DNA of 64,000 nt from the NCBI RefSeq assembly GCF_000765745.2, contig NZ_JRPC02000009.1:19451-83450 (forward strand), given 5' to 3'. Origin of the DNA: Helicobacter apodemus. GTDB taxonomy: Bacteria; Campylobacterota; Campylobacteria; Campylobacterales; Helicobacteraceae. Below the pieces are notes generated by a model. The model worked only from the letters and a program-made list of their open reading frames with translations, did not search any database and was not told where the DNA came from. A program made the position numbers and the translations under genes. How positions within the stretch are numbered: the stretch's first letter is position 1; every line of letters starts with the position of its first letter. Shown in pieces: positions 39,869-48,263 of the stretch.

Positions 39869-41120
39869 TGTAGTAAATTTGGGACAAGTTTTTACTCCAC
39901 CGCATATTGTAAGTGATATGTTAGCCCTTATCCAAAGCACAAAGAGGCTTTCTAATCCTAGATTCTTAGAGCCAAGTTGTGGCAATGGGGTATTTTTCCA
40001 AAATCTACCTAAAAATAAAGTAGGTATTGAGCTAGATTCTAGTGTAATTTGTGATAAAGCAGTTTTGCGGGAAGATTTTTTTGCTTATCCTGTCAATGAA
40101 AAATTTGATTGCATTATTGGGAATCCACCCTATGTGCGTTACCAAGACATTGCCACATCTACAAAAACGCTTCTTAAGCCTTATTCTAAACTTTTTGATT
40201 CTCGCTCAAATCTCTATCTTTTTTTCATCTATAAGTGTATTTTGCACTTGCAAGATGGAGGAGAGTTGATTTTTATTACACCACGAGACTTTTTAAAATC
40301 AACCTCAAGTGCGCGCTTAAATGAATTTTTGTTTCATCAAGGCAGTATCACGCATTTTATTGATTTGGGCGATAAAAAAATTTTTGACAATGTCCAGCCA
40401 AATTGTGCGATTTGGCGCTTTGAAAAGGATAATTTTACCCGTGAGACGCAGTGCTTAAGAGAATTTTCTTGCATAAATGGACAGCTATTTTTTACCAAAA
40501 AAGCCTATACAATTCCTTTTAAAGGTTTGTTTTTTGTCAAGGTTGGAGCAGTGAGTGGAGCGGATTCTATCTTTGCGAATGAAAAATGGGGTAATATGGA
40601 TTTTGTTTGTTCACAAAGTGCTAAAAGTGGCAAAACGAGAAAAATGATTTATGGAATCTATGGTAAGGATTGTGCGTATTTGCAAGATTTTAAAGAACAA
40701 CTTTTAAAGCGGAGGATTAAAAAATTTAATGAAAGCAATTGGTGGGAATGGGGCAGAGACTATTATAAAAGTGAGAATCCTAGAATCTATGTTAATACTA
40801 AAACGCGCAACAAGGAGCCTTTTTTCTTGCATTCATGTAATGTTTATGATGGTTCTGTTTTAGCAGTTTTTCCAAAGTTTGAGGTAGATTCTATAATGTT
40901 GAAAATGTTATGCGAAAAGCTTAATAATGTGGATTGGGAGGAGCTTGGATTTGTATGCGATGGGCGATTTTTGTTTTCACAACGAAGTCTAGAAAATGCA
41001 ATGCTAGATTCTAACTTTTTAGAATTTACAAACAATAGAATCGTCAATGAAGTAGAGGGTGTTAACCGCGTGGTGTATGATATCACAAGCAAACCGCCGG
41101 GCACGATTGAGTGGGAGTAA
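39858..41120 (+). CDS. Gamma-class adenine-N6 DNA methyltransferase (Eco57I-like) with guaA-derived tail
   Basis: 420 residues from ATG 39858 ([18 protein letters not shown]), preferred over an upstream Met because AGGA precedes it and the conserved GQVFTPP motif X follows. SAM motif [18 protein letters not shown], then catalytic [12 protein letters not shown]; a target-recognition region with [25 protein letters not shown] blocks follows ([10 protein letters not shown]). The last 28 residues ([16 protein letters not shown] then [12 protein letters not shown]) are a second in-frame copy of the GuaA C terminus. Forms an R-M pair with the preceding gene. Confidence 0.87.
   Translation: MNLDVVNLGQVFTPPHIVSDMLALIQSTKRLSNPRFLEPSCGNGVFFQNLPKNKVGIELDSSVICDKAVLREDFFAYPVNEKFDCIIGNPPYVRYQDIATSTKTLLKPYSKLFDSRSNLYLFFIYKCILHLQDGGELIFITPRDFLKSTSSARLNEFLFHQGSITHFIDLGDKKIFDNVQPNCAIWRFEKDNFTRETQCLREFSCINGQLFFTKKAYTIPFKGLFFVKVGAVSGADSIFANEKWGNMDFVCSQSAKSGKTRKMIYGIYGKDCAYLQDFKEQLLKRRIKKFNESNWWEWGRDYYKSENPRIYVNTKTRNKEPFFLHSCNVYDGSVLAVFPKFEVDSIMLKMLCEKLNNVDWEELGFVCDGRFLFSQRSLENAMLDSNFLEFTNNRIVNEVEGVNRVVYDITSKPPGTIEWE
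41034..41118 (+). repeat. guaA 3'-end repeat, copy 3 (diverged allele)
   Basis: 85 bp aligned without gaps to guaA 37396-37480, with 8 differences; seven are silent and one changes Ile to Val. Weaker similarity continues about 20 bp upstream (TTTTTAGAAT). The match stops at the first T of the stop codon, completed here as TAA. GGGAG in the repeat lies 5 bp before the ATG of the next gene at 41123. Confidence 0.95.
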
Positions 41121-41122
41121 CA

Positions 41123-42709
41123 ATGACACAAATCTTAAGTGATACTTTACTCACACCTAAACAAGCGAGTATCTGGGCAAGTGAATATTTAGGTAAAAAG
41201 GTAACGAGCAACAACATTATTTACCTTTTAAATTATGGAAAAATTGCCAATCACAGCACAGATTTAAAAGAAAATTTGATTGATAAAAATGAGCTTAAAA
41301 TATATTATGATAGCACGATTAAATCGCAAAAACACTTAGAATCTCCGCTCTCGTTTGCACAATATAAAGAAGCAGAGACGACAAAGCATATCCACAGAAT
41401 CCACCCCTATAAAGGCAAGTTTATCCCTCAACTTGTGGAGTATTTTTTAGATTCGCACACAGATTCTATCAAGCAAGAAACTTATTTTAAGCCCAATGAT
41501 ATTGTGCTAGATATTTTTGCAGGAAGTGGCACGACTTTATGTGTGGCAAATGAGCTAGGAATGAATGCGGTTGGGATTGATATTTCCATTTTTAATGCTT
41601 TACTTTGCAATTCTAAGGTTGCTAAATATGATTTAGAAGCCCTTGAATCTGAACTTCTAAGGCTTACAAACTGCTTAGAAAAACATACAAAGAATCTACA
41701 AATTAGCTCTTTTGAATCCGCTTTAAATGACGCTTTGAGCACATTTAATCAAACTTATTTTCCCAATAAAACCTTTAAACGTCAAGTTGCATTAAAACAA
41801 ATTGATGAAAAGGCTTATGGAGAGGGAAAAGCACAGGAGTTTTTAAAAATTTATAATGATTTAGTGAAGCTTTATCATATCAACCTTAGCACAAAGGCGC
41901 AAGGAAGCTTTTTTGAAAAATGGTATGTGGATTCTATAAGGGAGGAGATTATTTTACTTAAAAATGAAATTGCAAAAGCCCCCAAAGTTTTACAAGATAT
42001 TTTATGCATTATCCTAAGTCGCACAGCAAGAAGCACTCGCGCCACGACACACTCGGATTTAGCTACACTTTTAGAACCTATCACAGCAACTTATTATTGC
42101 AAAAAACACGGCAGAATCTGCAAACCACTCTTTAGCATTGCAAAATGGTGGAAAGCCTATGCTAAAGATGCTTTAAAGCGATTAAGAGAATTTGAATATT
42201 TGCGAAGTGAAACGAAGCAACTTTGCTTGAATGCAGATTCTATAAATGTAGATATTATCACTGCAGTGCAACAACAAGATAAGGCTTTTGCTCAACTTAT
42301 CAAATCTCAAAAAATTGCTGGAATCTTTAGCTCTCCCCCTTATGTAGGACTGATTGATTACCACGAGCAACACGCTTATGCCTATGACATCTTTGATTTA
42401 CCTCGCAAGGATAATTTAGAAATTGGCAAACTAAGTAATGGGCAAAGCAAGAGCGCACAAGAAAAATATATGCAAGGCATAGCACAAGCTTTAAAAAACG
42501 CTAAAAGATTTTTGAAAGAGGATTATAATATTTTTTTGGTTGCCAATGATAAATTTAATCTTTACCCAAAAATTGCAGAATTAGCGGGAATGCAAATTGT
42601 AAAAACCTACAATCGCCCTGTGCTTAATCGCAGTGAAAAAGATAAAAATAGGTATAATGAGAGTATATTTTATTTGAAGGAGAGGAAAAATGGAATCAAG
42701 AATCGTTAA
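41123..42709 (+). CDS. DNA methyltransferase of cassette 3 (SPPY type)
   Basis: 528 residues from ATG 41123, directly after guaA repeat copy 3; an in-frame GTG inside the repeat is not favoured. An N-terminal DNA-binding-like segment (TPKQASIWASEYLGKKVTSN) precedes motif X (HRIHPYKGKFIPQLVEYFL), SAM motif VLDIFAGSGTTLCVANELG, and catalytic IFSSPPYVGLIDYHEQHAY. SPPY is commonest in N4-cytosine enzymes. Downstream lie an AIPR gene and a TdeIII-like nuclease, so I predict a TdeIII-type (GGNCC) modification enzyme. Overlaps the AIPR gene by 20 bp. Confidence 0.83.
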   Translation: MTQILSDTLLTPKQASIWASEYLGKKVTSNNIIYLLNYGKIANHSTDLKENLIDKNELKIYYDSTIKSQKHLESPLSFAQYKEAETTKHIHRIHPYKGKFIPQLVEYFLDSHTDSIKQETYFKPNDIVLDIFAGSGTTLCVANELGMNAVGIDISIFNALLCNSKVAKYDLEALESELLRLTNCLEKHTKNLQISSFESALNDALSTFNQTYFPNKTFKRQVALKQIDEKAYGEGKAQEFLKIYNDLVKLYHINLSTKAQGSFFEKWYVDSIREEIILLKNEIAKAPKVLQDILCIILSRTARSTRATTHSDLATLLEPITATYYCKKHGRICKPLFSIAKWWKAYAKDALKRLREFEYLRSETKQLCLNADSINVDIITAVQQQDKAFAQLIKSQKIAGIFSSPPYVGLIDYHEQHAYAYDIFDLPRKDNLEIGKLSNGQSKSAQEKYMQGIAQALKNAKRFLKEDYNIFLVANDKFNLYPKIAELAGMQIVKTYNRPVLNRSEKDKNRYNESIFYLKERKNGIKNR

Positions 42710-44471
42710 ACAGGCTAGAGAATTTTGCTCTAGCTTATTTCCAGAAATGAAATTATCCGAGTCTCAAGAGTTTGAAATTTTTTCTACGGCAATGCTTGCA
42801 ACAACATTAGCCAACAAAGTAGATAATGAAATATTAAAAAATACTTGGCTCAATGATAATATATCTGGAATTGATGGTTTTTTTATTATTGTTGATAATG
42901 CATTGTATTCAGTTTCTAATTACAATATTCTTTTTGTAGAAGGAGTAAAATTTAAAAATGTAGAATTTTGTTTTGTCGAAACAAAAACTTCTAAAAGTGT
43001 TGATTCTAGTGCTATACTAAAATTTTATAATATTTTAGTATCTATTTTAGAAAAAAGTGATAATTGCCCACAATATATTGCTCAATGCATTAATGCTTTT
43101 GATGATGAATCTCAAAAGCAAAAAAATGCAACCTTAAAAGTTAATTTTTATTTTTGCACACAGAAAACAGAAAGTGATATTAGCAATTTAAAAAATAATT
43201 GGAAAGAAACAATAAGTAAAAATGAGGAAAAGATAGGGGAATTCATTGAAATTAAAACCCATTTAATAGGTAGTGAATTTATAAGAAAGATTTATGAAAG
43301 CAATAGAACAGGACAAGTTAGTATTTCTATCCCAAAGAATAATTTGATCTTTATATCTGATAAATGTTGTGTTGGCTATATTAATGCCTTATCTTTACTT
43401 CAATGCATTTCTTTTGAAGATGATGACCTTAAAGTCCTCAATAACAATGTTTTTGAAGATAATATTAGGTTATTTTTGGGAGATACAGATATTAATAAGA
43501 ATATTCAAGAAACAGTACGAACAAAAGATGCCTTTTTCCACTTATACAACAATGGAATTACTATAATAAACTCTGAGCATAGAAATCACACAAATGATTG
43601 CACTTTTTATTCCATTAGGATTATTAATGGTTGTCAAACAATTAGCTCTTTATTTGAAATATATAAAGATAATGAAAATAATAAAACAATAGCAAATGTA
43701 ATTCTGCCACTAAAATTAATTGAAGCTATAGATGAAGATGAAATAGAATTTATTGCAACAAGTGCAAATAGTCAAAATCAGATTGACACTTATCAACTTT
43801 TATCTAATAGAGAGTTTTTTAAGACACTTGAAAGCTATTTTCATAAAAATATCATTAATAATAAAGTTATTTTTTACAAAAGAAGAATAGGGCAGCAAAA
43901 CAAACAAGGCTGTATCAATGTGGATTTACTCATAATTATGAGAGCATTAATGTCTTCAATTTTTCAAATTCCACATCGTGCTTCGGGATATTTTGATAGT
44001 ACAATGAATAAGTATTTAGAAAGCCTTAAACAGCTTAACAAAGAATCCTATTGTAAATTAATTTATATTATTACATATTTATTTGTTTTTGTTGAAGATT
44101 ATTTAAATGCTGTAGGCAAAAAAGACAAAACACATCTTCTTAAGCATCATATTACATTTATCATTTTTAAAATAATAAATGTTGGTATTGATATGGAAAA
44201 GCCTAAAAAAATGGGGGAAATTCCAGAGCATTGGGATAATGAAACAATAGATAAAATGTATAATAAATTAAAAAAATTAGTTTCCAATTCAAAAGAATTT
44301 GAACAAAATATAAATTGTATTCTTAAAAGTATCGAAAACACAAAATTAGATGTTTCAAATATCACAAAAACAAATCAAAAGATACTTTATTCACCAATTA
44401 ATAAAGTAATTCCAGATTTTGATAATTTTTGTTCAAAACTATCACAGGAAATAATCAATGCAAAATCTTAA
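42690..44471 (+). CDS. AIPR-family protein (abortive-infection phage resistance)
   Basis: 593 residues. The conserved core NVFEDNIRLFLGDTDINKNI, FFHLYNNGITIINSE and IRIINGCQTISSLFEIY is the AIPR signature (N-x-R-x-F-L-G, then the NNGIT and NGCQT blocks). AIPR proteins occur in defence islands and within R-M loci. Here the gene is wedged between methyltransferase and nuclease and overlaps both (20 bp and 14 bp), so it is translated as part of the R-M cassette. G+C is very low compared with its neighbours. Confidence 0.83.
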   Translation: MESRIVKQAREFCSSLFPEMKLSESQEFEIFSTAMLATTLANKVDNEILKNTWLNDNISGIDGFFIIVDNALYSVSNYNILFVEGVKFKNVEFCFVETKTSKSVDSSAILKFYNILVSILEKSDNCPQYIAQCINAFDDESQKQKNATLKVNFYFCTQKTESDISNLKNNWKETISKNEEKIGEFIEIKTHLIGSEFIRKIYESNRTGQVSISIPKNNLIFISDKCCVGYINALSLLQCISFEDDDLKVLNNNVFEDNIRLFLGDTDINKNIQETVRTKDAFFHLYNNGITIINSEHRNHTNDCTFYSIRIINGCQTISSLFEIYKDNENNKTIANVILPLKLIEAIDEDEIEFIATSANSQNQIDTYQLLSNREFFKTLESYFHKNIINNKVIFYKRRIGQQNKQGCINVDLLIIMRALMSSIFQIPHRASGYFDSTMNKYLESLKQLNKESYCKLIYIITYLFVFVEDYLNAVGKKDKTHLLKHHITFIIFKIINVGIDMEKPKKMGEIPEHWDNETIDKMYNKLKKLVSNSKEFEQNINCILKSIENTKLDVSNITKTNQKILYSPINKVIPDFDNFCSKLSQEIINAKS

Positions 44472-45228
44472 AAACAATATCAAAAATCGTCTGTTTCAAG
44501 CATTACGCAATAAGTTTGAAAATTATAAGCCCGAAACTTCTTCTATGCCCTTTCATACAAGACTATTAGGCAAAGATAGAATGGCACTTTATAGCTTTAT
44601 TCAAAGCCTGAATACCAACTTTGGCACAAGTATCTTTGAGCCTGTGGCTGAAGAATTGGGTTTAAACCATTTTGACAATATTAGGCGTCAAATGGCAGTT
44701 GCAAATACAATTACCAAAGAAGCACAAAGAGTGATACAAGATATTATGGATTCTTTAGAAAGTGGCAATTCCAAACCCAACAAAAACGAGGAAATCGCTA
44801 GAATCTTGGCAGTTTCACAAAGTGGAGAAACAAGCATTATCAAACCTACAAAGGTGGATTTGTTTTTGCAGAAGGGCAATAATGTGTATTTAATTGATAT
44901 TAAAACCGCTAAACCAAACAAGGGTGGATTTAAAGAATTTAAACGCACACTTTTAACTTGGGTAGCGTGTTTTGCGTATAATAATCCACATTGCAATATT
45001 CAATCACTTATAGCGATTCCTTACAATCCTTACGCGCCAAAACCTTATGAACGATGGACGATGGCAGGAATGCTAGATTTAGATTCTGAAATTAAAGTAG
45101 CAGAGGAATTTTGGGATTTTTTGGGTGGCAAGGGAAGTTATGAGCTAATTTTATCGGCTTTTGAAGAGGTTGGGTGTGAAATGAGAGAGGAAATTGATGA
45201 GTATTTTAAGAAATTTAATCAGCATTGA
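44458..45228 (+). CDS. TdeIII-like type II restriction endonuclease
   Basis: 256 residues. RLLGKDRMALYSFIQSLNT, NFGTSIFEPVAEEL, then the PD-(D/E)xK-type core PTKVDLFLQKGN and VYLIDIKTAKPNKGGFKEFK, and AIPYNPYAPKPYERWTMAGM match the TdeIII restriction family, whose prototype cuts GGNCC. Last gene of cassette 3, overlapping the AIPR gene by 14 bp. No guaA repeat follows it. Confidence 0.82.
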   Translation: MQNLKNNIKNRLFQALRNKFENYKPETSSMPFHTRLLGKDRMALYSFIQSLNTNFGTSIFEPVAEELGLNHFDNIRRQMAVANTITKEAQRVIQDIMDSLESGNSKPNKNEEIARILAVSQSGETSIIKPTKVDLFLQKGNNVYLIDIKTAKPNKGGFKEFKRTLLTWVACFAYNNPHCNIQSLIAIPYNPYAPKPYERWTMAGMLDLDSEIKVAEEFWDFLGGKGSYELILSAFEEVGCEMREEIDEYFKKFNQH

Positions 45229-45278
45229 TTCTGTGGGCAATAGAAATTATCAATAAATTTTTAAGATTCTTTCCTAGT

Positions 45279-45701
45279 TTAAGCAATTAGCAAACATACT
45301 ATAGGGGACAAAAATGAACCACTTCCTAAGTAAAACCATAGAACTCTCAAATCACCTATATTACCTATTCTAAAAGTATTAGCACCGCTTAGCTTACCCG
45401 GATAAATCACAAATCCATTGAATTTCAAATATTCATATATACTCTTAAAAGTAAAATCTTTGAAATTAGGATAGCAAAAAGTGGTAATAATAGGAGAGCG
45501 ATGGCATTTAGTGATATAGCACTCATAGCCTAGATTCTCCATACCATAGCTTAGGATTTCTTGTATTTGCTTATAGCGATTATAACGTGCTAATATCCCA
45601 CCCTCTGTCTCAAGCTCTATTAATGTAAAGTCTTGATTTGTTGTCTCCGCAAAAAGTTCGACTAAACTTTCATTCCACAACATAATTACTATAAAAACCA
45701 A
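45279..45701 (-). pseudogene. 2-aminoethylphosphonate--pyruvate transaminase remnant (phnW-like, C-terminal part)
   Basis: Residues such as ETEGGILARYNRYKQI, HRSPIITTFCYPNFKDF, YEYLKFNGFVIYPGKLSGA and NTFRIGNIGD match the C-terminal third of PhnW-type aminotransferases. The N-terminal two thirds including the PLP lysine are absent, and after NIGD the frame passes into unrelated residues (RVLWFYLGSGSFL), indicating a frameshift near the end. It overlaps the MATE remnant by 13 bp, so two unrelated gene fragments are joined here. Confidence 0.75.
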
Positions 45702-46087
45702 AAAGGCGATGCTAAAAATATAAAAATAGTAAAAGCAACGATGAAAGTATCTATATAAAGAATAACAGAGAGTGTCTCCACGCCGATTTCTCTTGAAAGC
45801 TTAAGTAATAAAAGGTTTGCGAAAATTGTTAAAATTGAACCTGAAATATTGCCTAAAAATTTAGAACTGCCATTGTAAAAAATATTTACAAGTGTTTTTA
45901 ACTTAAAGAAAATCCTGCTAAATTTTAGCTCCACATTACCAAAAATAAAAGGCAAAAAGCCCAAAATTGTAGTCAAACTTAAGCCTATGCAAGTAGAAAG
46001 TGCCACAGAAAATAACCCCTAACCAAATACCACGATAAACAAATAATCCAAAAAGATATTGCAAAGTGCCATTAAAATGTTAATCAA
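45689..46087 (-). pseudogene. MATE-family efflux transporter remnant with internal stop
   Basis: NGSSKFLGNISGSILTIFAN followed by LLLLKLSREIGVETLSVILY resembles the middle of MATE transporters. Just upstream, the same frame reads NILMALCNIFLDYLFIVVFG, then a TAG at 46019-46021, then GLFSVALSTCIGLSL, which is the continuous MATE helix pattern broken by one stop. Neither end of a MATE gene is present. Non-functional. Confidence 0.72.
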
Positions 46088-46209
46088 CATACTATACATA
46101 TTTTCGCACAAATTCGCAAAGCATTATCTAGAATAATTTAAGCTGTCGCATAAACGAACAAAATCCTCTCCATTTTTATCCATATAAACCACAACGAAAC
46201 CACCTACCA

Positions 46210-46425
46210 TTACGCAACCTTAAATCCCTCTTTTTCTAGCATTTCCTTAAGTTCTTTGGCTCTGCCCCATTTACCTTTTGTAATGCCTTTGGATAAATCA
46301 CATAACACGCTATAATCAGAATCACTAAGACCTTTAGCTTTACACCAAGTGCGCAACTTAAACCCCTTTTTAACCATTTGCTTAGTGAGACAAGTAGATT
46401 TTTTACGCATTTTCTTATCTTTCAT
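46210..46425 (-). CDS. Small basic protein, possible phage-type DNA-binding regulator
   Basis: 71 residues rich in Lys/Arg: MVKKGFKLRTWCKAKGLSDS then DYSVLCDLSKGITKGKWGRA, KELKEMLEKEGF. The pattern (a polar helix, a short turn, a second helix, then a G-x-W-G-x-A segment before a final helix) resembles small helix-turn-helix proteins such as Ner-like regulators of Mu-type phages. It is divergent from a CI-like repressor with a palindrome in the gap, which is the layout of a phage immunity switch. Assignment is by context only. Confidence 0.5.
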   Translation of the reverse strand: MKDKKMRKKSTCLTKQMVKKGFKLRTWCKAKGLSDSDYSVLCDLSKGITKGKWGRAKELKEMLEKEGFKVA

Positions 46426-46462
46426 AGCTATACCTTTACTTTTATGTTATAATCACACTTAA

Positions 46463-46482
46463 CCACTCCACAAATGGAGTGG
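46463..46482. promoter_or_regulatory. Palindrome in the divergent regulatory gap
   Basis: CCACTCCA-CAAA-TGGAGTGG, a perfect 8 bp inverted repeat 38 bp upstream of the small basic gene and about 240 bp upstream of the CI-like repressor. TATAAC on the minus strand lies between it and the small gene, so it sits at about the -35 position and could be an operator. A short attenuator hairpin is the alternative. Confidence 0.45.
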
Positions 46483-46721
46483 AAAAGATGATTTATAGCT
46501 CTAGTTTGAAAGAGATTCTTAACTTCCAAACTTTGAGCTTTACAACCACCTTTTTATACTTTAAAACTCGCATTTTAAAGCTCCAAAAGTGATATTCTTC
46601 CCACCCACCCAAACCACTTTTAGGTTTTTGTATTTTTGTGATACAATTCCCTTAAAAGTAATGTAATTATAGTGTAATATATGATTATTTTCAAGACTTA
46701 TTATAGAATAAGGTGTATTTT

Positions 46722-47444
46722 ATGAATATTTCTGAAAAAATCAAGGCAGGAAGAGAGAACAAAGGATGGACACAAGCGGAATTAGCAGCAAAGAGTAGAG
46801 TATCTTTAGATTCTATCAAAAGGTATGAATCAAAAAAAAATAGTAACATTACAATAGAAAATTTAATAAAGATTGCAGATGCCTTGGGCGTAGATTTAAA
46901 TTTTTTTAGAAGTGATGAATTTGTTACCAAGTTGTTACTAAGTCCTGTTACTAAGTCACAAAAAGTTGTTACTAAGTTGTCTCTTAGTCAGCAAAATCCT
47001 GTCTCTCAATCCAAGAATTCTATACAAACCTTAAACGATGATATTGTATCCATTCCCTTTTACGAGGATATACAAGCAAGTGCAGGAAGAGGTGCATATA
47101 ATGAGGCAGAAACAAGCCGTGTAATGACTTTTGGTAAGGACTTTTTGCGTGAGTATTTTGGGCTTATTTCTTTTAAAGATTTGTCTATTATTAGAAGTAT
47201 AGGGGATTCTATGTATCCTACACTACCGCAGGATTGCTATGTTTTGGTGCAGAAAAAAGCAGTGAAAGAAAGCGAAATTTGCGTAACCCGCATTGATGAT
47301 GAGCTATATATTAAACGCTTACAAAAACAACCAACAATAAGGCTTCTTAGCGATAATATGGCATATCAACCCATAGATTTAGAGGGTAAAAATTTTGAGA
47401 TTATAGGCTGTATTGTAGGCTACTTCAAAAAAACCGCACTTTAA
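46722..47444 (+). CDS. CI-like repressor: XRE helix-turn-helix plus S24 peptidase
   Basis: 240 residues from ATG 46722 (MNISEKIKAGRENKGWTQAE). N-terminal HTH (TQAELAAKSRVSLDSIKRYE), a Thr/Ser-rich linker, the Ala-Gly autocleavage site in IQASAGRGAYNE, then the S24 Ser-Lys dyad (RSIGDSMYPTLPQD and DDELYIKRLQ). This is a phage or mobile-element repressor of the LexA/CI type that self-cleaves on DNA damage. The expected structural phage genes are absent within reach, so it is either an orphan immunity region or a retained regulator. Confidence 0.9.
   Translation: MNISEKIKAGRENKGWTQAELAAKSRVSLDSIKRYESKKNSNITIENLIKIADALGVDLNFFRSDEFVTKLLLSPVTKSQKVVTKLSLSQQNPVSQSKNSIQTLNDDIVSIPFYEDIQASAGRGAYNEAETSRVMTFGKDFLREYFGLISFKDLSIIRSIGDSMYPTLPQDCYVLVQKKAVKESEICVTRIDDELYIKRLQKQPTIRLLSDNMAYQPIDLEGKNFEIIGCIVGYFKKTAL
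46923..46977 (+). repeat. Four GTTACYAAGT repeats inside the repressor gene
   Basis: GTTACCAAGT at 46923 and GTTACTAAGT at 46934, 46947 and 46968, in the linker-coding part of the CI-like gene. Copies 1, 3 and 4 are read as Val-Thr-Lys but copy 2 is read in another frame (L-L-S), so the conservation is at DNA level. Could be an internal operator array or a remnant of repeat expansion. Confidence 0.6.
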
Positions 47445-48263
47445 ATGTTTCCTAGTTGTCCAGCAATTTTGTGATGTTTTGTGAAAAAATAGCCATTTTG
47501 TGAAAAAATCTAAACTTAATTTTCCATTTTAAATCGAAGTAATTTAAAGAACAAACTTCTATTTTATCGAACTTTAAAGCACTTCACTTTTAAAATTTGC
47601 ACTTTGAAATAAAACTACCTCCTATAAATAAAATAAAATACAATAAATGATGTAAAGTAAATAAAAATACTTATAAACTGCCTTGCTTTTGCCTTAGAGG
47701 ATTTGTGAATCTCTAGCAAATTTACCAAAAAAATACAAAGAAGAACGCATATATCGCCATAAAACGACAATAAAAACAATCACCAAAGAAATGCTAAAGA
47801 GAATTGAAACCTCCTTTGACTTGCCCTTACCTAAAGTAAGACTAATCCACACAGATGAACCAATAAAACCATATTTTGTAAGCGCAAAGCCAATAAAGCT
47901 AATAATGACAAAAGGCATAGATTCCATCAATAATATAATAAATAGAGAAAAATACGCTACTCACACAATTAGGCAACGCACAAGCAAATACAAAGAGTGT
48001 TTTGTAAAAATATTGGACATAGGATTCCTTTTGAGATTTCTAAAATTTAAATAAGAAAAATCAAAAGGCTAATGGAGGATTTGAGGAGCAAAAAGATAAG
48101 AAGAGAATTTACAAAGATATAAAGAAAGAATAATGCAAAAAAGATAGATAAAAATAGCATAACTCCACTTTCATAACCAATTAAATTTAAAGGGGCTATT
48201 CTAACAAAGCAATGCTTTAACCTTGACTATCAAGAATTACTCTAAGGCGAACAATACAGGATT
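47445..48263. other. Gap with only doubtful ORFs
   Basis: About 820 bp after the CI-like repressor. ATTTTGTGAAAAAAT-like words occur twice near 47475 and 47494. A plus-strand frame is open from 47698 to 48054 (ATG at 47791; FDLPLPKVRLIHTDEPIKPY) and a minus-strand frame covers 47694-47930; they overlap and neither has a convincing ribosome-binding site or recognised family. The plus frame, open 31 codons before its first ATG, looks like the 3' part of a truncated gene, possibly phage-derived. Nothing else is seen. Confidence 0.4.

Noticed and set aside
45279..45701. Hypothetical 140-residue membrane-associated protein
   Set aside because: The clear PhnW C-terminal blocks and the unrelated C-terminal residues show a frameshifted remnant.
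47694..48054. Two overlapping opposite-strand ORFs as genes
   Set aside because: No ribosome-binding site, no family, and mutual overlap; kept only as a description of the gap.
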